Positions 42,190-50,388 of a stretch of 64,000 nucleotides of DNA are shown in pieces (positions within the stretch are counted from its first letter, which is position 1; the number at the start of each line of letters is the position of its first letter). Position numbers and translations under genes: made by a program. This DNA comes from Oscillospiraceae bacterium (GTDB lineage: Bacteria; Bacillota; Clostridia; Oscillospirales; Oscillospiraceae): NCBI GenBank assembly GCA_902767915.1, contig CACXJE010000002.1, positions 1 through 64,000 of the forward strand. Reading direction: 5' to 3'. The notes beneath the pieces were generated by a model. The model saw nothing but the letters and a program-made list of their open reading frames with translations. It did no database searches and was not told where the DNA came from.

Positions 42190-44286
42190 ATGATTGAAAA
42201 GAAACGAGCGCCCGCGGCTGCCTCGCAGCCGCAGGAGTATGTGCCCGCACCTGAGCTGGAGTATGCAGCGCTTCGTTCGGTGCCGGAATTCCAGCCGCCA
42301 CCGCCGGAGTTTGGGCAAAAAACGGTTCCGGAGCCGGAACCGGAAAAGAAGCGTCGCCTGAGTCTGCGGTCTCTGTTGGCGATTCCGGCCATTGGCCTGC
42401 TGGGCTTTTTCGGCTTCCGGATGCTGAAGCCTGCCCAGCCGCAGGAGCCGGAGCCTCCCCCAAGCGTGACAGAGCCGGCGGAAACCCTGCCTGAGGAAAC
42501 CGCCGAGCCGATCCCGGTTTTACCCACGGGCAGCGTCATTCTGGACGTGGATTATGCTGTTCGGGACGGCGATCTGGTATTATACAAGTATGATGTTTAT
42601 ACGCCGGAGCCCAGCCTGGATGCCACCCAGGCGCAGATCGACGCTTACAACGGCCCCATCTGGCCCGTCAGCGTCTACGCCCAGGTCAGCGACAGCGCCA
42701 ACAACGCCGTATATCCGGAGACGGATCCCGATGTCTGGGAGGATTTTCGATACTCCGACGAGGAGTATGTCATCAACTCCGCCGGCCTGGAGGGAGATCT
42801 GACCCTGACCCTGCGGGCCGTCTACCTGGAGCAGGGGGAGGAGCGGCAGACTGTGGCGATCCTGCCTCTGGCGCAGCTTCCGCCGACGCCGGTGACCTAT
42901 GCCGAGCTGACTGCGCTGGGCGGAAATGAGGTGTCTTTTACCGCATATCTCAAGCCCCAGTCCGGGGATGGCTCCGACTTCGACCTCGTGGTCGCGCACA
43001 TGGATCAGTGCGCCTATTCCGAAGAGGAGAAGATGTATTTCTCCCTGGTCGACAATCCCGCCGAGGTTCCCGTGGAGTATGATCCGGAGAATGGGTTTAC
43101 GGTCCGCTACACCGGTGGGTCCGCGCTGCAATCCATTCCCGCCGATGCCGAGCTCAGCCTCGCCGTAAGCCTGCGGGACCGGAACACCGGCTATCTTTAC
43201 ACGATCGAATCCAACCGGATCCAGGCTCCGGATGAGGCGGAGCTGAGCGCAGATCTGCGGCTGTTCCTGGGCGGCTGGGCGGAGTTCAACGCCGCCTTCA
43301 AGATCCCGGAGGGCGACGATCACGACTACGATCTCGCCGTGGAGGAGCTGACCCTTCGCGTCCTCGGCGAGGAGGAATACCCCATGGTCTCGGAGCCCGG
43401 GGAGCTGGAGATCACCGGCAGCAATGAGGAGGGCTACCTGGTCCGCTATTACGGGCAGGCCGCCGCATCCCTAAAGGGGAACGCCTCCTGCACCGCCTAT
43501 ATCCGGATGATCGACAACAGCACCGGCCAGACCTACGAGGCTGAGACCGTGCCGGTGCAGGTCGCGGAAGCCGCAAACGAGCTTCCGGTCTTCCCGTTGA
43601 GCAACGGAAAGGTGTCCATCGTGGTCTACAACGACACCATGTCCTTCCAGGTCCCGACGCCGGTGGGCAACGAATATGAGTACACGATTCTGGACGTGAA
43701 CACATTTCCCATGGAGGAGTTCTTCGAATACGAGCTGCCGGAGCCCATCGCCCCGTCGGGCTATACCTTCCTGGGCTGGGTCGTCCACGTGGGGAATCCC
43801 TTCGACCTGAATTCCGAATGGAATCCCTTTGCGTTCTATGACGGAGACCCTCCGGTGGACGTTCTGACCTCGTCCGGCACCTACGCCTTCCCGGTGGAGC
43901 GCACCCTGACCCGGGCTGACGTGGAGCACATTCCGCCGGATGCGGAGGGCGTCCGCAACGTGAACGTCCACGCGGTCTGGACAAGACAGGATCCCGCGGA
44001 GGAGCTGCTGTTCCTCGGCGACGGCAATGGCAACGTGACCGCCTATGATATGGACGTGCCGCTGGCCTCCGAGGGCTATCTCTACCTGTGCCGCTATCCC
44101 GTCCCGGAGCGGGAGGGGTGGACCTTCACCGGCTGGTATGATTCCGAAGGCAACCGGGTGGACCTGTTGGTGTGCTACTTCTCCTTCGTTCCGATGCTCT
44201 ACAACGAGGATGGAGATTTCATCGGCTATGATTGGAACACATCGACGCCGGTCTATCTGACAGCCGGCTGGGCGCCGGATTCCTAG
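42190..44286 (+). CDS. Large membrane-anchored extracellular protein with a Listeria-type B repeat
   Basis: 698 aa. A Pro/Glu-rich cytosolic N-terminus (1-58), one membrane helix (60-80, SLLAIPAIGLLGFFGFRML) and a long extracellular region. Residues 95-470 look like several beta-sandwich domains with acidic surfaces (repeated patterns of LTLTLRAVYLEQ and LSLAVSLRDRNTGYLYTIESN type). Residues 535-620 contain an InlB B-repeat (GYTFLGWVVHVG...VNVHAVWTRQ), and another GWTFTGWYDSEGNRVDL...LTAGWAPDS module closes the protein. Such modules are typical of adhesins. Target unknown. Confidence 0.75.
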   Translation: MIEKKRAPAAASQPQEYVPAPELEYAALRSVPEFQPPPPEFGQKTVPEPEPEKKRRLSLRSLLAIPAIGLLGFFGFRMLKPAQPQEPEPPPSVTEPAETLPEETAEPIPVLPTGSVILDVDYAVRDGDLVLYKYDVYTPEPSLDATQAQIDAYNGPIWPVSVYAQVSDSANNAVYPETDPDVWEDFRYSDEEYVINSAGLEGDLTLTLRAVYLEQGEERQTVAILPLAQLPPTPVTYAELTALGGNEVSFTAYLKPQSGDGSDFDLVVAHMDQCAYSEEEKMYFSLVDNPAEVPVEYDPENGFTVRYTGGSALQSIPADAELSLAVSLRDRNTGYLYTIESNRIQAPDEAELSADLRLFLGGWAEFNAAFKIPEGDDHDYDLAVEELTLRVLGEEEYPMVSEPGELEITGSNEEGYLVRYYGQAAASLKGNASCTAYIRMIDNSTGQTYEAETVPVQVAEAANELPVFPLSNGKVSIVVYNDTMSFQVPTPVGNEYEYTILDVNTFPMEEFFEYELPEPIAPSGYTFLGWVVHVGNPFDLNSEWNPFAFYDGDPPVDVLTSSGTYAFPVERTLTRADVEHIPPDAEGVRNVNVHAVWTRQDPAEELLFLGDGNGNVTAYDMDVPLASEGYLYLCRYPVPEREGWTFTGWYDSEGNRVDLLVCYFSFVPMLYNEDGDFIGYDWNTSTPVYLTAGWAPDS

Positions 44287-44326
44287 GATTGCCCCCACGC
44301 ACAAAATGAAACCCGGAGGATATCTC

Positions 44327-44872
44327 ATGAAAACCCTGCTTCACATCTGCTGTGCCCCCTGCGCCAATATGTGCATCGACGTGCTGCGCCAGGAGGGTCA
44401 GGAGCTGACCGGCTTCTGGTACAACCCCAACATCCATCCCTTCACCGAGTACCGGGCCCGCCGCAACTGCCTGCGGGAGTACGCGGCCTCCATCGCCCTG
44501 CCGCTGGCGGAGCGGGACGACTATGGCCTGCGGCCCTTTGTCCGGGAGGTCGCGGCGGATATCGAAAACCGCTGCGTCAAGTGCTATGAGATGCGGCTGA
44601 TGACCGCGGCGGAATACGCTGCGCAAAACGGCTTCGAGGCCTTCACCTCCAGCCTGTTCATCTCGCCCTATCAGAAGCATGAGCTGATGAAGGAGGTGGC
44701 GGAGAAGGCCGCAGATACCTACCACGTCCGCTTTCTGTACCGGGACTTCCGGCCCTATTTTAAGCAGGGCCAGGAGCGGGCCCGGGAGCTGGGCTTCTAT
44801 ATCCAGAAGTACTGCGGCTGCGTCTTCTCCGAGCAGGAACGGTATCTGAAGCCCTCGAAGATCATTCCGTAG
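44327..44872 (+). CDS. queH: Epoxyqueuosine reductase QueH
   Basis: 181 aa; ATG at 44327, with CCCGGAGGATATCTC before it. Hallmarks of the QueH (DUF208) family: LLHICCAPCANMC (N-terminal CC and CxxxC), WYNPNIHPFTEYRARR, CVKCYEMRL and YCGCVFSE near the C-terminus. The four conserved Cys bind an iron-sulfur cluster. It makes the final step of queuosine biosynthesis for tRNA wobble position 34 in bacteria lacking QueG. No other queuosine gene is in the window. Confidence 0.93.
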   Translation: MKTLLHICCAPCANMCIDVLRQEGQELTGFWYNPNIHPFTEYRARRNCLREYAASIALPLAERDDYGLRPFVREVAADIENRCVKCYEMRLMTAAEYAAQNGFEAFTSSLFISPYQKHELMKEVAEKAADTYHVRFLYRDFRPYFKQGQERARELGFYIQKYCGCVFSEQERYLKPSKIIP

Positions 44873-44880
44873 ACGTTCCA

Positions 44881-44942
44881 AACCTCCCCTGACGCCGCAA
44901 AGCGGCTTTAGGGGAGGGGGACCGCGAAGCGGTGGAGGGGTT
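44881..44942. repeat. REP-like palindromic element
   Basis: Two hairpins: CCTCCCCT/AGGGGAGG enclosing GCCGC-AAA-GCGGC, then ACCGC-GAA-GCGGT, closed by AACCTCC-type and GGAGGGGTT ends. Short elements of this form are dispersed in genomes of related gut Firmicutes. It sits exactly in the 95-bp gap between queH and the macro-domain gene. A possible relative lies at 61717. Confidence 0.55.
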
Positions 44943-44967
44943 ATTCTGTGAGCAGGAGGTGTTAGCC

Positions 44968-46125
44968 ATGCCCTTTCACATTGTACAAAACGACATCACC
45001 CGGATGCGGGTGGACGCCATTGTCAACGCCGCAAATACCAGCCTGCTGGGAGGCGGAGGCGTAGACGGGGCGATCCACCGGGCAGCGGGGCCGGAGCTGC
45101 TGGAATACTGCCGCACCCTCGGCGGATGTCAGGTGGGGGAGGCCAAGCTGAGCCCGGGCTTCAAGCTGCCGGCCAAATGGATCATCCACACCGTGGGCCC
45201 GGTCTGGTGCGGCGGCAATCGGGGAGAGGCGGCCTTCCTGGCTGCCTGCTACCGGAATTCTCTGAATCTGGCCCTGTCCCGGGGCTTTGAGACCGTAGCC
45301 TTTCCGCTGATCTCCGGCGGGGCCTTCGGCTACCCGAAGGATCAGGCCCTGGACGTGGCGGTACGGGAGATCCAAGCCTTCCTGGAGGACCACGAGCTGA
45401 CGGTCTGGCTGGTGGTGTTTGACCGGACCAGCTATCAGCTCAGCACCCGGCTGATGGAGGACGTAAGGTCCTATCTTGATGAAAATTATGTAAACCAAAT
45501 ATCTGCCGAAAGCGAATGGAACCGCCGCCCGGAACAGCGGGAATGGGCCCTGGGGTCCATGTCCGCCCAGCGGAATGATTTCGGATTTCCCGGCTATGCG
45601 CAGGCTCTCCCGACCGCCGCTTCAAAACCGGCTTTTCCTGCCGAGGCTTCCGCCAAGCCGGAGAAGCCGAAAAAAACGCTTCGTCGAAAAAAGACACAAA
45701 AGGCAGTGCAGGATTCCCTTGCCGCTCCGATGCAGACCTTTTCTGCCGACCTGGATCAGGAGCTGGATCACCGACTGAAGACCCTGGACGAGAGCTTTTC
45801 CCAGATGCTCCTGCGGAAGATCGACGAAAAGGGGATGACCGACGCGGCCTGCTACAAGAAGGCCAACGTGGACCGCAAGCTCTTCTCCAAAATCCGCAGC
45901 GATCCCTGGTATCGGCCCTCCAAGCCCACGGTTCTGGCCTTTGCGGTGGCCCTGGAGCTGCCCCTGGAGGAGGCAAGGGAGCTGCTGATGAAGGCGGGCT
46001 TTGCCCTTTCCCACAGCAATAAATTCGACGTGATCCTGGAATACTTCATCTCCCGGGGGAAATACGATATCTATGAGATCAACGAGACCCTCTTTGCCTT
46101 TGACCAAACCCTGTTGGGGGCTTGA
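44968..46125 (+). CDS. Macro-domain protein with C-terminal HTH-like domain
   Basis: 385 aa from the ATG at 44968 (CAGGAGGTG upstream). Residues 1-155 are a macro domain that binds or hydrolyses ADP-ribose: IVNAANTSLLGGGGVDGAIHRAAGPEL (loop 1 with the Asn-Gly pocket) and VAFPLISGGAFGYPKDQA (loop 2). A linker of about 120 residues is basic, Pro/Ala-rich (KPEKPKKTLRRKKTQK). Residues 285-380 form an alpha-helical domain: TDAACYKKANVDRKLFSKIRSDPWYRPSKPTVLAFAVALELPLEEARELL resembles an Xre-type HTH, followed by a helical tail. The vWA gene lies directly downstream behind palindromes. This pair could form an ADP-ribose-responsive unit (inference). Confidence 0.85.
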   Translation: MPFHIVQNDITRMRVDAIVNAANTSLLGGGGVDGAIHRAAGPELLEYCRTLGGCQVGEAKLSPGFKLPAKWIIHTVGPVWCGGNRGEAAFLAACYRNSLNLALSRGFETVAFPLISGGAFGYPKDQALDVAVREIQAFLEDHELTVWLVVFDRTSYQLSTRLMEDVRSYLDENYVNQISAESEWNRRPEQREWALGSMSAQRNDFGFPGYAQALPTAASKPAFPAEASAKPEKPKKTLRRKKTQKAVQDSLAAPMQTFSADLDQELDHRLKTLDESFSQMLLRKIDEKGMTDAACYKKANVDRKLFSKIRSDPWYRPSKPTVLAFAVALELPLEEARELLMKAGFALSHSNKFDVILEYFISRGKYDIYEINETLFAFDQTLLGA

Positions 46126-46127
46126 TC

Positions 46128-46192
46128 TGCTTTGATCAAACAGATCTGACCCAAATCGTGAAAAAAGAAATAGATGTCGCCTGACAGGCGAC
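46128..46192. repeat. Two short palindromes upstream of the vWA gene
   Basis: ATCTG-C-TTTGATCAAA-CAGAT type palindrome just after the macro-gene stop (46124-46145), and GTCGCCTGACAGGCGAC, a perfect 17-nt palindrome (46176-46192). Both have operator-like size. The HTH domain of the upstream protein is a candidate binder (inference). Confidence 0.5.
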
Positions 46193-46198
46193 CAAACG

Positions 46199-46269
46199 AT
46201 ACCCTCCGTTTGCTATGATAGGACCGTAAGAACCAAGCGGTACTGAAAATCATAACAAACGGAGGGTAT
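46199..46269 (+). promoter_or_regulatory. Long inverted repeat masking the vWA ribosome-binding site
   Basis: Arms of 21 bp (46199-46219 and 46249-46269) with one mismatch, loop 29 nt. The left arm contains ACCCTCCGTTTG and the right CAAACGGAGGGT, which is the Shine-Dalgarno region 5 bases before the ATG at 46274. TATGAT inside the left arm could be a -10 element. Either an RNA thermometer/riboswitch-like switch or a DNA operator would use such symmetry. Confidence 0.7.
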
Positions 46270-46273
46270 AACT

Positions 46274-46954
46274 ATGAAAAACGAAATGAACAACATCACC
46301 GAGCTGGTCTTCATCCTGGACCGCAGCGGCTCCATGGCAGGCCTGGAGAGCGACACCATCGGCGGCTTCAACGCCATGCTGGAAAAGCAGAAGAAGCAGG
46401 AAGGAACCTGCTATGTGTCCACGGTCCTGTTTGACAACGAATCCAAGGTCATCCATGACCGGGTTTCCCTGGATCAGATCCGCCCCATGACAGAGGAGGA
46501 CTACACCGTCGGCGGCTGCACCGCTCTGCTGGATGCCATCGGCGGCGCGATCCACCACATCGGCAACGTCCACAAATACGCGAGGAAAGAGGACGTACCT
46601 GCCCACACCCTGTTCGTCATCACCACCGACGGCATGGAGAACGCCAGCCGCCGGTATGGGGCCGACCAGGTCCGTGCCATGATTGCCCGGCAAAAGGAGC
46701 AGTATGGCTGGGACTTCCTCTTCATCGGCGCCAACATCGACGCGGTGAAGACTGCCGGCCGCTTCGGCATCGCACCGGATCGGGCCGTCAACTACAATGC
46801 CGACAGCCAGGGCACCAAGGTGGTTTATGAGAGCGTCAGCCGTGCGGTAGGCTGCCTCCGGGCCAATGCCCCCATGGCAGCCGACTGGAGCGCGGACATC
46901 AACGCCGACTACGAAAAGCGCGGCAAGAGCAAAAAGGGCCTGTTCCGGAGATAA
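46274..46954 (+). CDS. TerY-like vWA-domain protein
   Basis: 226 aa. No signal peptide, so cytosolic. The vWA fold starts at ITELVFILDRSGSMAGLESDTIGG (complete MIDAS DxSGS), continues through GGCTALLDAIGGAIHHIG (MIDAS Thr) and VITTDGMENASRRY (MIDAS Asp), and ends with a basic tail (KRGKSKKGLFRR). TerY-type proteins bind metal and often partner with TerD, ADP-ribosyl or phosphatase enzymes in stress modules. The macro-domain protein upstream would fit such a module. Confidence 0.85.
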   Translation: MKNEMNNITELVFILDRSGSMAGLESDTIGGFNAMLEKQKKQEGTCYVSTVLFDNESKVIHDRVSLDQIRPMTEEDYTVGGCTALLDAIGGAIHHIGNVHKYARKEDVPAHTLFVITTDGMENASRRYGADQVRAMIARQKEQYGWDFLFIGANIDAVKTAGRFGIAPDRAVNYNADSQGTKVVYESVSRAVGCLRANAPMAADWSADINADYEKRGKSKKGLFRR

Positions 46955-46964
46955 TCGCCCGATT

Positions 46965-48020
46965 CTATGCCTCTGTCAGCAGATTCCGGATCAATTGCTC
47001 TGTCTCCCGGCTGACACCGTCGAAATCCACGAGCTGCCGGCAGAGCGCTTCGATCCGGTCATGGTGGGCCTTTGCACGGCTCAGCCAGGACACGGCCTCC
47101 TCTGCGAAACGGCGGCGCTGCTCCAGCATCCGCTCCGCGCAGATTCGATCGGCTTTTTCCATGCCGGCTTCCACAGAGGCGTCCAGACTCAGCCGAAGCA
47201 AGGCCGTTCCGCCCAAAGAGAACAGGGGATCCAGACGAAGATAGCCGGTTTCCAGCTCCGGGATCACCAGTCCCGCAGCCTCCGAGGGCGCCATGGGATC
47301 CAGCACCCGCACCACGTCAAAACCGCCCTTCCGGTAGGTCGTTTCCAGTCTGCTGAGCAGCCCGCTCCCGATCCGGAAGCTGTCCTCGATGGCCCACAGC
47401 GTGCGGCAGTCCGGATCCAATGAACGCAGTCCTGCGGGTGTCAAAGCCGACAGGAAGCATCTCCGCACACTTCCGCAGCGCCCCTCCGTCCGCAGCCCCT
47501 CGGGGCTCAGTTGACGGAGGGCGTTTTGCAGGAGTTCTTCTCCCGCCGCCCGTCCTGCGAGGCTGCGCACCACCTGCTCTGCGGCGGCCGCTGCGGCCAG
47601 GCAACCGTAAGCGGGGCCGTAGCAGCTTTGATTCGCGGCTTTTTCCGCAGCCAGGGCGGGTCGCAGCGCAAGCCCCTGGCTGTCCCGGTAATATTTACCC
47701 AGATCCAGATAATTTGCGCCGCAGCCGCAGAGCTCCGGCTCGATCACATGGGGGGCGGTGCCGTCCACCAGGGCAAAGCCGATCTCCGGGATCACCAGCC
47801 CGTCCAGAGAATCCGGGTCAGAGGAGCAGGGGATTCTTTCGGTGGCCAGCCCAACCTGGTCGGCAGCCTCTCCGACGGTTTTCATCAGTGTGGATTTTCC
47901 GCAGCCGGAGCCGCCCTTTATGATCCGCAGCTGCCGGATCCGGGGATCTGTCTGCAGGGTTCTGTATTCCGAGTGGAACCCTTCCGGGGTGTTCGCCCCG
48001 AGAAAATATGTATGGATCAA
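46965..48020 (-). CDS. P-loop ATPase of the PRK06851 type
   Basis: 351 aa. Walker A GGSGCGKSTLMKTVG at residues 36-50, following HSEYRTLQTDPRIRQLRIIKGG. The first half (to about 140) includes the typical SSDPDSLDGLVIPEIGFALVDGTAPHVIEP block. The second half is a degenerate copy (LDPMAPSEAAGLVIPELETGYLRLD) that lacks a P-loop, so the protein looks like an internally duplicated ATPase with one active site. I recall relatives in spore formers but no known function. It ends 10 bases from the convergent vWA gene stop. Confidence 0.75.
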   Translation of the reverse strand: MIHTYFLGANTPEGFHSEYRTLQTDPRIRQLRIIKGGSGCGKSTLMKTVGEAADQVGLATERIPCSSDPDSLDGLVIPEIGFALVDGTAPHVIEPELCGCGANYLDLGKYYRDSQGLALRPALAAEKAANQSCYGPAYGCLAAAAAAEQVVRSLAGRAAGEELLQNALRQLSPEGLRTEGRCGSVRRCFLSALTPAGLRSLDPDCRTLWAIEDSFRIGSGLLSRLETTYRKGGFDVVRVLDPMAPSEAAGLVIPELETGYLRLDPLFSLGGTALLRLSLDASVEAGMEKADRICAERMLEQRRRFAEEAVSWLSRAKAHHDRIEALCRQLVDFDGVSRETEQLIRNLLTEA

Positions 48021-48083
48021 TGCGGAAGCCTCCCTTCAGGGTATTCTATGCAGAGATCCAGAGAGCCGTTCCAAGAAAAACTG

Positions 48084-48112
48084 TTGCGGCTTTGTTTGAG
48101 GTATGCTATGAT
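48084..48112 (+). promoter_or_regulatory. Promoter of the acetyltransferase gene
   Basis: TTGCGG (48084-48089), 17-bp spacer, TATGAT (48107-48112), about 37 bases before the GTG start. Confidence 0.55.
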
Positions 48113-48148
48113 GTAGGAAAAGAAATACAGAAAGAGGGTAGTACCGTA

Positions 48149-48799
48149 GTGACCGAAAAGGAAAAGATGCTGCAGGGCCTGCTTTATGATCCCACAGACC
48201 CGGAGCTGGTTGCTCTGCGGCAGCGGGCACATAAGTTGTGCAGACTTTATAATCAGACGGATGAAAGTCAGACCGAAGAGGTGAACGGCCTTTTGCGGGA
48301 GCTGATTCCGAATCTCGGAGAGGGGAGCTTTGTCTGCGGGCCGCTGTTTCTGGATTACGGGGTGTTTACCACCATCGGAAAAAACTCCTGGATCAACGTC
48401 AATCTCACGGTGCTGGACACCTGTCCGGTAAAGATCGGGGATCAAGTGTTCATGGGCCCCAACTGCTCGATTCTGACGCCGCTGCATCCGCTGCTTCCGG
48501 AGGAGCGGAATCTGCGCCGCAGACCGGACGGCAGATATTACGACCTGGAATACGGAAAGCCCATCACCATCGAGGATGATTGCTGGATCTGCGGGGACGT
48601 GAAGATTCTTGGCGGCGTGACCATCGGCAGAGGCTCGGTGATCGGAGCCGGCAGCGTGGTCACAAGGGATATTCCCGCCGGAGTTCTGGCAGCCGGAAAT
48701 CCCTGCAGAGTTCTGCGGCCCCTGACAGACGCGGACCGTATGGGGATTCCGGAAGAATCGGTGGACGGAAAGACCGTATCCCCTGAAATCATGGATTGA
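48149..48799 (+). CDS. Hexapeptide-repeat O-acetyltransferase (maltose/galactoside type)
   Basis: 216 aa from the GTG at 48149, with AAAGAGGGT upstream; the in-frame reading further back is in the divergent gene. N-terminal Mac domain (EKMLQGLLYDPTDPELVALRQRAHKLCRLYN), then a left-handed beta helix (about 60-190) with FVCGPLFLDYGVFTTIGKNSWINVNLTVLDTCPVKIGDQVFMGPNCSI and DDCWICGDVKILGGVTIGRGSVIGAGSVVTRDI. It transfers acetyl from acetyl-CoA to sugars, function as in LacA/Maa. Confidence 0.9.
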   Translation: MTEKEKMLQGLLYDPTDPELVALRQRAHKLCRLYNQTDESQTEEVNGLLRELIPNLGEGSFVCGPLFLDYGVFTTIGKNSWINVNLTVLDTCPVKIGDQVFMGPNCSILTPLHPLLPEERNLRRRPDGRYYDLEYGKPITIEDDCWICGDVKILGGVTIGRGSVIGAGSVVTRDIPAGVLAAGNPCRVLRPLTDADRMGIPEESVDGKTVSPEIMD

Positions 48800-48874
48800 C
48801 AGATTGAGCTGCGGATTGTAAAATAGAGACAGACGAAAATCGTTATTCGTCAAAATAGAAAAGGAGAGAGAACT

Positions 48875-49213
48875 ATGAAAACGAGAATGCTCAGCAGAAT
48901 CATCGCAGTCGTCCTGATTCTGTCCCTGATTTTTGTGCTGACTGCCTGCTCTTCCAAGAAGGACAAGCTGGTTGGTACCTGGGTGGACAGCGATAAGACG
49001 GAAGAATTGACGTTCAACAAGGACGGAACCTTTACCTACACGGTTTATGGAAGCGCGAACGGTACTGGCACCTATGAGGTCAAGGACGATACCCTGACTG
49101 CAAACTTCGACACCGGCGTTACAATTACCGCTACCATCGACTTTCCGAATAATAACACGCTGCACCTGACCTCCGGCCAGCTTGGCGGAACTGCGGTGTA
49201 TAATAAAAAGTAA
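48875..49213 (+). CDS. Small lipoprotein with lipocalin-like beta domain
   Basis: 112 aa, preceded by AAGGAGAG. Signal and lipobox MKTRMLSRIIAVVLILSLIFVLTAC, then a compact beta-rich domain (LVGTWVDSDKTEELTFNKDGTFTYTVYGSANGTGTYEVKDDTLTANF), the WxxD/NxDGT/G-Y pattern of lipocalin-like or DUF5640-type domains. Probably binds a small ligand at the outer membrane face; unknown. Own terminator. Confidence 0.8.
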   Translation: MKTRMLSRIIAVVLILSLIFVLTACSSKKDKLVGTWVDSDKTEELTFNKDGTFTYTVYGSANGTGTYEVKDDTLTANFDTGVTITATIDFPNNNTLHLTSGQLGGTAVYNKK

Positions 49214-49235
49214 TCTGTACTGACAGAGCATTCAT

Positions 49236-49270
49236 AAACGCGCAGCTGTACGTATCTCAGCTGCGCGTTT
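49236..49270 (+). terminator. Terminator after the small lipoprotein gene
   Basis: AAACGCGCAGCTG / CAGCTGCGCGTTT, 13-bp perfect stem with a 9-nt loop. Confidence 0.75.
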
Positions 49271-49310
49271 CTGGCTTCAGAGGTCCATGGTCAGAGCCGC
49301 CGAATAATTC

Positions 49311-49339
49311 TTGCCATTTCCGCAATCCTGTGCTATAAT
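49311..49339 (+). promoter_or_regulatory. Promoter of trpS
   Basis: TTGCCA (49311-49316), 17-bp spacer, TATAAT (49334-49339). No T-box leader lies between it and trpS; the leader is only about 30 nt. Confidence 0.75.
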
Positions 49340-49377
49340 ATATCAAATTATGCAAAACCTTATTTGAGGTGAGAATG

Positions 49378-50376
49378 ATGGAACAGAAAAAAGTAATGCT
49401 TTCCGGCATCAAGCCCAGCGGCGACCTGACCCTTGGTAGCTATCTCGGCGCCATCCGGAACTGGGGTGCCAGAGCAGAGGAATATGACTGCTATTATTTT
49501 ATGGCGGATCTCCACGCCATCACAGTCCGGCAGAACCCGGCGGATCTTCGCCGCCGCACCATGGAGCAGCTGGCCCAGTATATTGCCTGCGGTCTGGATC
49601 CGGAAAAGAACACCCTGTTTATCCAGAGCCATGTCCACCAGCACGCGGAGCTGGGATGGGTGCTGAACTGCTTTGCCATGTTCGGTGAGCTTTCCCGGAT
49701 GACCCAGTTCAAGGACAAGAGCGCGAAGAATGCCGACAACATCAACGGGGGCCTGTTCACTTACCCCTCGCTGATGGCTGCCGATATCCTGCTCTATCAG
49801 CCGGACTACATCCCGGTGGGCGAGGATCAAAAGCAGCACGTGGAGCTGACCCGGGACATCGCGGTTCGCTTCAACCACATCTACGGCGAGACCTTCAAGC
49901 TGCCCGAGCCCTTCATTCCCAAGGTCGGCGCCCGGATTATGAGCCTTGCAAACCCCGAGGCAAAGATGTCCAAGTCCGAAAACGACGATCCCGGCCGGGT
50001 GACTCTGATGGACAGCCCGGACACCATCATGCGGCTGTTCAAGCGGGCGATCACCGACTGTGATGCCTGTGTCCGCTATGATCCGGAGAACAAGAAGGGC
50101 ATCTCCAATCTGATGACGATCTACTCCGCCTCCACCGGCAAGACCTTTGCGGAGATCGAAAAGGAATTCGACGGCCAGGGCTACGGCGTGTTCAAGGCCG
50201 CTGTGGGAGAGGCTGTTGTGGAGCTGCTGACGCCCATCCGCGAGGAGACCACCCGTCTGCTGAAGGACAAGGCCTATCTGGAGAGCGTCTGCAAGAACGG
50301 CGCGGATAAGGCAAGCTATATCGCAAACAAGACCCTGCGCAAGGTCTACAAAAAGGTTGGCTTTGTGGCCAAATAA
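49378..50376 (+). CDS. trpS: Tryptophanyl-tRNA synthetase
   Basis: 332 aa from the second of two adjacent ATGs (49375 and 49378), 8 bases after GAGG. Class I synthetase: SGIKPSGDLTLGSYLGAIRNW (HIGH equivalent, here T-L-G) and ANPEAKMSKSENDDPG (KMSKS). The body is normal in length. It charges tRNA-Trp, whose gene lies at 4314. First gene of a run with tagO and wecB, spaced 12 bases. Confidence 0.96.
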   Translation: MEQKKVMLSGIKPSGDLTLGSYLGAIRNWGARAEEYDCYYFMADLHAITVRQNPADLRRRTMEQLAQYIACGLDPEKNTLFIQSHVHQHAELGWVLNCFAMFGELSRMTQFKDKSAKNADNINGGLFTYPSLMAADILLYQPDYIPVGEDQKQHVELTRDIAVRFNHIYGETFKLPEPFIPKVGARIMSLANPEAKMSKSENDDPGRVTLMDSPDTIMRLFKRAITDCDACVRYDPENKKGISNLMTIYSASTGKTFAEIEKEFDGQGYGVFKAAVGEAVVELLTPIREETTRLLKDKAYLESVCKNGADKASYIANKTLRKVYKKVGFVAK

Positions 50377-50388
50377 AGAGGGATCCTT

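Noticed and set aside
46126..46150. Rho-independent terminator after the macro gene
   Set aside because: The palindrome has no T-run and contains TGATCA at its centre; operator-like symmetry fits better.
49340..49377. T-box in front of trpS
   Set aside because: The promoter is only about 40 bases from the start codon, leaving no room for a T-box leader.
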